A stretch of 64,000 nucleotides of DNA from assembly GCF_023065955.2 (NCBI RefSeq), contig NW_026623100.1:9336501-9400500 (forward strand), given 5' to 3'. The stretch comes from Ursus arctos. Its lineage: Eukaryota; Chordata; Mammalia; Carnivora; Ursidae. The notes under the pieces were generated by a model. The model made no database searches and was not told where the DNA came from. It saw only the letters and a list, made by a program, of their open reading frames with translations. The first letter of the stretch is position 1. Each line of letters starts with the position of its first letter. This document shows, piece by piece, positions 55,366-64,000 of the stretch. The translations under genes and the position numbers were made by a program.

Positions 55366-57745
55366 ATGCTGAGACACACTTGCCATAAACCCCACCCCTG
55401 ACACAGCACCATACAGTTGGGAGGGAACTACAAACTCCCTATTCCTACCAAGGAGTGAATGGCTTGAACACCACATTTAGCACCCCAAGTTTTAAGACTC
55501 GCACCTGAAGGACAGGCCCAAAAAACACCTAGCTCCGAAAACCAGTGGACCTTGTGTTCATGAGACCCACAAGACAATAACAAAAAAGCAATTATTAATG
55601 GGCATGCAAGCACTTGCTGTGGCTCTCTCCCCAGGGCTCAGCACAGAGGGAGCAGGGGAAATGACCCATCTCCAGGTCTTCCTGAAGGAGACCATCTGTA
55701 AACTTTGAAAGCTGTTGCCTCAGGATCAGACTTCTAATTTAGTATACATCTTGAGGCTGGCTGTGATCTGTTCTTGAAACTAGAGAAACCAGCAAATACC
55801 TCCTTTTTCCTCCGTCTAGCATGCTCCGAGTCACCAGTATCTTCCTGGAAGGAGTTTGCACATACATCTGCATCTGGCTTTTGCTCTGCTGCCTGAGGGA
55901 AGAGTCCCCAGATCACCCAGCTCTGATAGCCAACTGGGCTTCCATTCATGAGTCCCACAGACACCCCACTACAGCTATACAACCTGGGTCCAGTGCAAAG
56001 GGAGTAGGCAAAAACACTATCTCCCAGTTTCTCCCTGGAAGAGGCTTAAATACCTACTTTCTCAATGCTGTTTGAGGGTCTGGCTTCCAGTTATACTGCA
56101 TCTAGCTGCTGAATACAATTCTTCCTTTAGGGACACTGACAGGTCTTGGTACACCCTCAAATACTGAGAGCCACTTAGAATAAAGAAAGCAGGTTGGACA
56201 ATCACAAAGCTTTGAGAGGCAACCAGGAGCTCAGACCAGGCTGATTGACAAGTTTCATCTCCTAGCAAGACTTTACTCTGTCAAGACTGGGAGAAGTGGT
56301 TGTTTTATCTAATGCACAAAAACCAACATAAAAAGTCAAGAAAAATTAATAGAGGAAAATTCTTCAAACAAAAGATCAAGCTAAATCCCCAGAAACAGAT
56401 CTTAATGAAGTGGAAATGTGTGATTTACTTGACAGAGAGTTCAAAATAACAGTCAAAGATGTTTCCTGAGGTCAGGAGAACAACATATGAACAAAGTGAG
56501 AATTTCAACAAAGGGATAGAAAATATAAAAAAATACCAAACAGAAATCACATTGCTGAATAATAAAATAACTGAACCGAAAAAAAAAAATCAACGGAGGA
56601 GTTAAAGAACAAACTAGATCATGTAGAAGAAACGATAAGAGAGCATGAAAACAGACAGTAGAATTCAATTAAAAGACCAAAAAGAAAAAAGAATGAAAAA
56701 CATTGAAGATGGCTTACAGAATGTATGGGAAACCACTGAAAACCCCCCAATATACACATTATAGGGGGTCCCAGAAGGAGGGCAGATTGTTCAAAGAAAT
56801 AATGGCTGAAAACTTCCCTAACAAAACAGACAAACCTATAGTTAGACTTACTAAGAAGAAAAAAAGGAAAGTATTCAAATGAACTATACATGAAGGAGGA
56901 GATATTACAATGAATACCATATAAATACAAAGGATTATAAGAGACCGCTATGTACAATTATATGCCACAAATTAGATAATGTAGAAGAAATGGACAAATC
57001 CTAGAAACATACAATCTAACAAGACTGAATCATGAATAAATAGGAAATCCGAATAGACCAAATACTAATAAGGAGATTAAATCAGTAATCAAAAATCTCC
57101 CAACAAAGAAAAGCTCAGTCTTCACTGATGAATTCTACCAAACACTTAAAGATTTAATACCAATCCTTCTCAAATTCTTCCAAAATGCAGAAGAGGAAAG
57201 AACACTTTCAAACTCATTTTTTTGAGGCTAGCATTATGCTGATACCAAAGCCAGACAAGGATACTATAAGAAAATTATAGACCAATATCGCTGGTGAGCA
57301 CAGACTCAAAAATTCTCAACAAAATATTAGCAAACCAAATGCAGGAGTACATTAGACAGACCATACACCATGATCAAGTGAGAATTTATTCCCAGGATGC
57401 AAGAATAGTTGAGCATTCGCAAATTAACGTGATAACCACGTTAATGATATGAAGGATAAAAATCATATAATTATCTCAATAGATGTAGAAAAGTCATTTG
57501 AGAAAATTCAGCATCTTTTCATGATAAAAACTCTCAACAAACTGGTTATGGTGGGAATGTACCTCAATATAATAAAGGCCATATATGACAAACGCGCAGC
57601 TGACATCACACTCAATGGTGAAAAGCTGAAAGTTTTTCCTCTAAGATCAAGAAGACAAGGATGCCCACTCTCACCACTTTTCTTCAACATAGTACTGGAG
57701 GTCCTAGCCGGAGCAGTTAGGCAAGAAAAGTAAAGAAAAAGCATA
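55366..57745 (+). mobile_element. Old L1, sense: 5' UTR, ORF1 remnant, ORF2 RT remnant
   Basis: Two related ~390-bp units (from about 55.53 and 55.92 kb; shared ACC(T/C)AGCTC and TTCATGAG(A/T)CCCACA) make up a monomeric 5' UTR. An A-rich ORF1 remnant follows (about 56.3-56.85 kb; GTGGAAATGTGTGATTTAC). ORF2 from the palm-upstream region (AAATCTCCCAACAAAGAAAAG) to the RT ends near 57745. The ORF1-ORF2 junction region and the endonuclease domain seem to be largely missing. Confidence 0.8.
57449..57733 (+). pseudogene. L1 ORF2 reverse-transcriptase palm remnant
   Basis: A 94-codon open stretch with [16 protein letters not shown] (first RT aspartate region), then [29 protein letters not shown], the classic L1 RT motif preceding the FADD box. 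It terminates right before the FADD box should appear, so the catalytic pair is absent and the fragment is dead. Confidence 0.9.
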
Positions 57746-58727
57746 CAAATTTAAAAAGATAATGAAAATTCTGTACATCAAAACTTAGAGAATGCAGTTA
57801 AAGTTGTGTTTAGACAAAAAAATATATAGCACTAAATGCATATACCAGAAAAGAAAAGGACCAAATATCAAGGAGCCAAGCATCCAACTCAAGAAATTAG
57901 AAAAAGAACAGCAAATCACAACCAAATACATTCAAATGAAGTTAACAATAAAGATGAATGAAATAGAAAGCAAACATATGATAGTAGGGATCAAAGACTA
58001 AAAGGTAATTCTTTGATAATTAATTAATGTGCTAGAAGGGTTGATTTAGAGACAGAGGGAGAGAAGCCATAAATGTGTGATGAAGGAATGAAAAGAAGTT
58101 AACTACAGATCTGACATATATTAAGGAGCTATTCAGTAAATATCATAACTTATGGCAATCAACTTGAAAATTCTCATGATTTAGACACCTTTCTAGAGGA
58201 ATACAACTTACCAAAATGGACAGAGAATCGACTTAAAATGATTAAAAACTGAATCTGTAATTTAAAAATTTCCTTCAAAGAAAACTCTATAGCCTCAGAT
58301 GACTTTACTGGTGAATGCCACCAACTTCTTAAAGAAGAAATCAAGCCAATAGTACACAAACTCTCCCAGAGAATACAAAGAAAAAGAGGTAAATCTCCCC
58401 AATTCATTTTCAAGGGCTTTCTTGGCAAAAGCTAACAAGGTCACTTCAAAATAGGAAAATTTAACTCACTTATTCATGACCATTGATGCAGAAATTCCCC
58501 CACCCTGGCCAAATAGCACATTGATTCCAACAATAAATATATAACAAGTAATGTATCACCACTGAGTTGTATTTACTCCAGAACACGAGGCTGGTTTAAT
58601 TTTTGAAAATTAATCAATGTAATTAACTGCATTAACCATTAATAGAAAAAAAAAGGAGTCAAACAGTGGAATCATTTCAACAGGCCACAGAAAATATTTT
58701 TTAAAATGCAGCATCAATTCATGATTT

Positions 58728-58920
58728 TTTTTAAAAATAAAGATTTTGTTTGTTTATTTGTCAGAGAGAGAAAGAGCACAAGCAGGGGGAGTGGCAGGCA
58801 GAGGGAGAAGCAGGCTCCCCACTGATCAAGGAACATGATATGGGACTTGATCCCAGGATCCTGGGATCATGACCTGAGCCAAAGACAGATGCTTAACCAA
58901 CTGAGCCACCCAGGCGTCCC
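58728..58920 (-). mobile_element. Can-SINE, antisense, in L1
   Basis: Tail AATAAAGATTTTGTTTGTTTATTTGTCAGAG, ATCCCAGGATCCTGGGATCATGACC and reversed head GAGCCACCCAGGCGTCCC. TSD CAATTCATGATTT (58715-58727) / CAATTCACGATTT (58921-58933). Confidence 0.95.
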
Positions 58921-59246
58921 CAATTCACGATTTCAATAAACAAATAATAATAGCTATAAAGTTAACAAACTAGGAGCAGAAAGGACATTTCTTAATTTGA
59001 TAAAAGGTCTATAAAGAATCCTTAGTTTTGAAACCAGGAATAAGACAAGGGTGCCCATCATTACTTCTTCTACTCAATATTGTATTTAAAGTTCCACCTG
59101 ATAAGGTGTCAAGATTGCAAAGAGGGGAAAAAACAGCCATCATTCACATGATGATATTGTTGAATTATTGTGTACATAGGAAATACTAAAACTACAGAAA
59201 AATTACTAGAAAGAATAGTTTAATCAGACCTTTAGAGAAAAAAAAT

Positions 59247-59455
59247 CTTTTTTTTTTTTTTAAGATTTTTTATTTATTCATTTGACAGAGAGAGAGAGAC
59301 ATAGTGAGAGAGGGAACACAAGCAGGGAGAGTGGGAGAGGGAGAAGCAGGCTTCCAGCTGAGCAGGGAACCTGATGTGGGGCTCAATCCCAGAACGCTGG
59401 GATCAGGACCTGAACCAAAGGCAGATGCTTAACGACTGAGCCACCCAGGCGCCCC
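59247..59455 (-). mobile_element. Can-SINE, antisense, in L1
   Basis: Poly(T), AAGATTTTTTATTTATTCATTTGACAGAG, GAAGCAGGCTTCCAGCTGAGC and reversed head GAGCCACCCAGGCGCCCC. TSD AGAGAAAAAAAAT (59234-59246) / AGAGAGAAAAAAAT (59457-59470). Confidence 0.95.
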
Positions 59456-59759
59456 AAGAGAGAAAAAAATTCTAACAAATGATATGCAAGATCTCTATAC
59501 AGAAGGATGTGAAAAATTAATATAAACAAAGGGAAATCTAAATAAACAGAGGGACATAGCATGTTCAGATATAGGAGACTCGGTATTGTTGAAATATTAG
59601 TTCTCCCCAAACTGATCTATATATCCAAAGCTATTTCTGTCAAAGTGCTAACACGTTTTGGTTATTTTTTTCTATGCATCTGTTTGTGTGTAACCTGACA
59701 AGCTGATTCCAAAATATTACTGAAAAACAAAGGGCTAGGATCAGAAGATTTCCTTTCTT

Positions 59760-59852
59760 TTAAGTTTTTATTTCTTTACATCCATCTCTACACCCAACTC
59801 ACAACCCCGAGATCAAGAGTTGCAACTTCCAGCTCAGCCATCCAGGTGCCCC
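59760..59852 (-). mobile_element. Old, shortened SINE of the tRNA-Lys type, antisense
   Basis: AAGTTTTTATTTCTTTACATC, CCCAACTCACAACCCCGAGATCAAGAGTTGCA and CTCAGCCATCCAGGTGCCCC match the old carnivore SINE type with a short body. Most of the middle is missing. Confidence 0.7.
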
Positions 59853-60090
59853 AAAGATTATGTTAAAGAAGAACAAGGTGGGTGTAACCGGCTCTACCGG
59901 CCCGCGGGGTCTTTTCTAAAGCAACAGCAGTTGAAGTGTGGAGCTGACCCAGGGAAGACCAATGGAAATGACAGGGTCACCAAAGAATAAGACTTGGGCT
60001 AGGGCCAAAACAGACACCTTATCCTGGCCAGTGCTGTGGTAGCTCCCCTCAGCCAGGGCGTCCCCAAACTACTTCACACCACGCATCCTC
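59853..60090. other. Unique sequence with a short GC-rich patch
   Basis: GTAACCGGCTCTACCGGCCCGC at about 59885-59906 is CpG-rich in AT-rich surroundings; no tRNA, promoter or element could be assigned. Confidence 0.4.
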
Positions 60091-60165
60091 ACTGTCTTGG
60101 GGTGGGGCGGGCCATTGGAATTTTCCCCTCGATAATTCTAATCTGCAGCTATTGGAACACCACCT
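60091..60165. mobile_element. MER5-like hAT fragment
   Basis: CTTGGGGTGGGGCGGGCCATTGG, TAATTCTAATCTGCAGCTATTGGAACACCAC matches the MER5A right end (GGGGTGGGGCCCAGGC...TGATTCTAATGTGCAGCC...GAGAACCACTG). Confidence 0.65.
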
Positions 60166-60167
60166 CC

Positions 60168-60229
<62 letters not shown>
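60166..60229 (+). repeat. Compound (CT)n(CA)n microsatellite
   Basis: About 12 CT units directly followed by about 19 CA units. Confidence 0.97.
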
Positions 60230-61194
60230 CTGTCTCCTAAACTTTGATGAGCAATACAGTTTTTTATTTGAGGCTCATTAGGAGGCTGGAGAATGTAATT
60301 ACATCATATTCCAAAACTTTCTGAAATCCCATTTAGATATTTCTGTCTTTCCCCAAATTTCTACTCCCTTTAGTTGCTGGCCCCTCCTTTCCCTTTCTCC
60401 TCTAGCCAAGTTCTTCATTTCTCCCTGTACTCCTGTCATTTTTTGGTTTTATTTTGCAGAACAAGTTCCCCCTTCCCTCAGTTTCCCTCTCCTCCATCTC
60501 TATCATCTCTTGCTTAGCAAACACAAGTCTTTTTCAGGACCTACTCTTATAAACGGGGGAAAAAGATTGAAAGTACTTCTCACTTAATGTTTTCCCCTGC
60601 CGCATACAGCTGGGCATGGCTTGAATTGTCTTCCTTTGTGCATATTTTCAATACTATCAGGAAAAAAAAGACCTTTCCATTTTGGAATGAACTCAAGTGC
60701 GGGGGACTTGAGTGGTGCAGACTGAGTGGGCGCAGTGCTGTGCTCAGCCAGTCCTTGTGACACACATCAAGGAGCCAGCATCCACTCACCCTGTTAGTGA
60801 AAAGTTGCCCCAGAGCATAAAAGTACCTCGGCAGACCCAGGTTTGTGAACGTGTGACCCAGGCAGTCACACAGGGCCCCACGCTTAGCAGGGTCCTGTGC
60901 TTGTCATTATTTGAAATTCTTACTAATTTATGCACAAGGGGCTCAACATTCTCATTTTGCTCTAGGCTCTGCAAATGATGTGGTCAGCCCTGTGCTGAGG
61001 GAAGGGGTTTATAGTCTTGCTTGATTTTACAACAACAAAAAAAGAAAAACCTCTGGGCTGAGTGCTTTGTGAAATACTTTCTCTGGTTTCTCAGAAACCA
61101 TTTCCTCTTTTCAGCTCTCAGTTGTCCCCCTGGGTTTGGCAGCTGCTGTTCACTTGCTGCTTTACTGAATCTCTGATGTTCGTTTCCTGCTCCC
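60230..61194. other. Unique sequence
   Basis: No element or exon recognised; pyrimidine-rich at 60.35-60.5 kb. Confidence 0.45.
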
Positions 61195-61905
61195 TTAAAA
61201 TGTTTCCACAACGGCAAAACAGGGTTTTTCACCACCTGGCCCCAATCTCTTGTCCTGTCCTTGGCTCCTTTTCTCTTCTCCCTTCATTCTGTTTCTGCTC
61301 CCACCTGAACATGACCCACTGACTTCTACAGCCCCCCAGCCCAAGGCAGGGCTTTGACCACACAGAGCCTTCTCTGTCATTGGAACATGGCATGCTTCTC
61401 GCCTCTGCACTCTGTCGTGTGCTTTTCCTTCTGCCTGGAATGCTCTTCCATCACTACCACCTACCCCACTTGGCTCTCACTCTTTTAGACCCAACCTAAA
61501 TGTTCTTTTCCCTATTAAGCCCTTGAAGAGTGCCTCAGGCAGAAGTTGTCACCCACTCATTCTTGCTCCGATAGTTTTGAAGACACACCTCTGTCATAGC
61601 AGGTGACACAGAATGGCATGCAGAGGTTGTTTTTCTTTTTCATCCTCTCCCACCTACCTTATTCTGGAGAAGCCCATTCATGACTTGGAACACAAGCCAG
61701 TCATTCTTTCTAGAAAGATCTTCCTGAGTACCTGCACTTCTCTCGTTATAGCACTAATCACATTATAACATAATCGGTACCCCTCCTCAGTGAGACCATG
61801 TCTGTGTCACTTAAGGTGGTAACCTGAGTGCCTAGCATAGTTTTGAGCACAAACCTGGCTCAATAAATATTTGTCCAATTCAAGAATGAGTTAGTGAATG
61901 AAGAT
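61195..61905 (+). mobile_element. L2 LINE 3' end, sense
   Basis: ACCTGGCCCCAATCTCTTGTCC, CTTTTCCTTCTGCCTGGAATGCTCTTCC, TTATAGCACTAATCACATTATAAC, GAGTGCCTAGCATAG and GGCTCAATAAATATTTGTCCAATTCAAGAATGAG run in L2 order up to the 3' end. Confidence 0.9.
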
Positions 61906-64000
61906 ATATGTGCATTATCGTCTAAACTGTGGGTTTTGTAACTTAAAAAAAAATTCTCCCTCTCTCTCCTTATTTTTTAACCCACCGATTGGTATGTATT
62001 AACTATTCAATAATGTTTGTTAGGTAAATAAATACCTGAAAAGACTTATGTGATCATGGAACCTGAGCCCAAGACCTAGGCTTGGGTAGGTATCCCCGGT
62101 GACCTCATCCTTGACTTGGGGTTGTATTCTTTAGAGGAGGATTACAGGGATGACAGCACAGGGATGTGAGCTGATACTCAGGACCAAGAGGAAGAATCTC
62201 CCTTTATGTTGTAATAAACCTCATATTGCTGTCTAGAGAGTGACAGAAAGTAATGCTAAATTCATAAAAATGTAACTGTCTGTGCTAAGTATATAGAATT
62301 ATAATAAGCATCACAGGAGAGGTGGAGCTTTGGAAAAACACTGGGAACCATCTCTTGAAGGAGCTGCTGTTTTTATTTAAGGGTGGGCCTGACCCTTAGA
62401 CTCATAGCTTTAATCAGGGCTCCTTCCTGTCCTGTCATCCTTCTCCTATAATCTTGGGCTCCCATTTTCTACCTCCCAATGTGCAGCTTCTTCCTTGAGA
62501 TCCAGCAGGGAGGTATCATTCTTTTGAGGAATTTCTTGTCCCTTGCCCCCAACTTGCGGCATGCATTTTCCTTCTTGTGGCCAGCTCAGGTTTCTTTTGA
62601 AGCTCCCTTCTTCCAAGGAACCAACTATCAGCTGGAAGAAGGTGGGGTTTCTCTCATTCCCCTGTCCACGTACTCCTTTTAAAAGACTGGCTCTCCTTCT
62701 CTGTACAGTATTCCCAACTGGGCAGGGAATTCCTTCTTGAAAGGTGTCAATGCAATTACTTGAGCCCACAAGTCTCAATATATGGAGCACCCAGAGAAGG
62801 AATTCAGTGAAACTGAGCTCTAATTGAGTACTTACTGCAAGTTAGTAATGTGCTAGACAGTTACAGGGAAATCAATTTGGGATTCATAAATATAAGGAAG
62901 AATGTTGTTCTGGAATAGGAAGCCTTTCAACAGAGTGAGCTACCTATCATTAGAAATGCTCATGTGTAGGCTGAACATACCGGGGCTGATCTGGAAGTAA
63001 TTCCTGCATGGGGTAGAAGGTTAGCTAGAGAGAGCCTCTATGGTTTCTTCCAAATTTCAAGCTTCTGCAATTTTATTATAGGGTTCTAACCCTGTAATAG
63101 AGTTTATATTTCAAAATACTATACTTAATTAGTTGTTTTTCTAAACTCCTTCTGAAGTAAATCAGCTTCATACAGTGGTAATTAGTTTACTGGGAGAAAC
63201 AATGACTGAGTCTGAAACATGCATATTTTTATGTATGTGGCAAGGACACAAGAAAGGCTGACTATTATTATTCCTGCATTGTTTTCCAGAAATGAGATTT
63301 TCTAGTATCCCTGTGAAGCTGTAACAGTAACTTAACCAAGTTAATAAATAACATGAAAATAAAGAAAGAATTATTAATATGGAATATTTAAAAATGCTGA
63401 AGCCCGATTAATCAGTCTTCAGACAATCAAGCATAGTTTCATATAGCTGCAGTGAACCCAGAAGATTCTGGCAAGATTATGCTTAGGAAAGCAAACGTAG
63501 GCTTTTCCAAATCGCAGTTGGACCTCTCGCAGTGCTGCCTCTGGTGGGGCACGTAGGCTGGGATATCTGGAATACCTGACTGAATGTGGCAGTGTGTCAG
63601 GCACCCTGGAGGGACCATGACTTCTCTATTCGTTAGCTGTAAGAATCAAAACATGACTACAGTGGGTCAGCCGAATAGAGTTTTGCTTTGTTCCCAAAAG
63701 TCCAGAGACAGGTAGGTGGTTCGAAGATGCTATAGTCGTGTGAAAAAAAACATCAAGGATGTAGCCTCCTTTTAACTTCAGTTCTGCAAACTCTAGTTTT
63801 CACCCTTAAGGTCCAAGGTGGCTGCTCCACCTCAGGCCTTTAAATACCTTCTGGACAAGAAGAAGGAAGTGACCTAGAGGAAGAGATGGTGCCTATTTCA
63901 GGACAGCAAAGCTTCCCAAGAAATTCCAGAGCTTGAACTATGTCTCATTGGCCCAAGCTGTGTTACATGCTCAGTTCTTGCTGTAATAGAGCAAGTGGGC
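61906..64000. other. Unique sequence, no gene recognised
   Basis: A reversed L2/MIR tail (TTGAGTACTTACTGCAAGTTAGTAATGTGCTAGACAG) lies at about 62825-62865. The rest holds no repeat, and the frames (up to 114 codons) have no domain. The AT-rich stretch 63.1-63.42 kb is repeat-free. Confidence 0.45.

Larger units (their letters stand above)
57790..59755 (+). mobile_element. Another old L1 ORF2 segment, sense
   Basis: ORF2 homology restarts upstream of the point reached by the previous element (CAAGAAATTAGAAAAAGAACAGC, ACTTTACTGGTGAATGCCACC, AGGAATAAGACAAGGGTGCCC at 59.04 kb) and runs to about 59.75 kb. Two SINEs are nested at 58.73 and 59.25 kb. It is more diverged than the preceding element. 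Confidence 0.8.

Noticed and set aside
59880..59915. Short GC-rich patch as a promoter or CpG island.
   Set aside because: Only about 35 bp; far too short for a CpG island, and no transcript evidence in the sequence.

Overview
The window is nuclear DNA of a carnivoran mammal. It carries at least fifteen Can-SINE (tRNA-Lys-derived SINEC) insertions, with the usual head (GGGGCGCCTGGGTGG), the internal box 'GGGATCGAGCCCCACATCGGGCTCC' in variants, and an AAATAAATAAAATCTTT tail. Several have the 'CGCTGGGAGCCTGCTTCTTCC...CTCTCGCTGGCTG' body that I associate with bears and other arctoids and not with dogs or cats. An ursid or pinniped is my best guess from memory of the family; the species cannot be fixed from this sequence. 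No protein-coding exon, tRNA, rRNA or CpG island could be supported. The window reads as intergenic or deep-intronic DNA.

Layout. 1-4.7 kb: mostly unique sequence with one SINE, a small inverted-repeat DNA-transposon remnant, a MIR and a CA-rich tract. 4.7-7.46 kb: a 5'-truncated sense L1 with target-site duplication (TSD), later hit by two full SINEs, a 46-bp SINE stub and a CA expansion. 7.46-9.69 kb: unassigned sequence. 9.69-20.6 kb: a stack of old antisense L1 pieces, with a hAT element, SINEs, an opposite-strand L1 3' end and a 700-bp pentanucleotide array (140 units, only TATAG and TACAG apart from one variant). 20.6-31.6 kb: mixed unique DNA, SINEs, L1 3' ends, MIR/L2 and microsatellites. 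31.6-52.3 kb: no Can-SINE and no recognisable young L1, only old MIR/L2 and simple repeats. 52.3-59.8 kb: a second L1 pile-up, including the youngest-looking L1 (2.1 kb, antisense, perfect 13-bp TSD), an old L1 5' UTR with two related ~390-bp monomers, and reverse-transcriptase remnants. 59.9-64 kb: old MER5/L2 remnants, a compound CT/CA microsatellite and unique sequence.

No genes work together here; the biology is transposon history. Nesting gives relative ages: MIR, L2 and L1M first, then L1 with TSD, then SINEs inside L1. The most unusual object is the TATAG/TACAG array at 11.26-11.96 kb. A 32-bp perfect repeat shared by 20.55 and 22.64 kb, and the 20-kb tract free of lineage-specific transposons, also deserve a second look.
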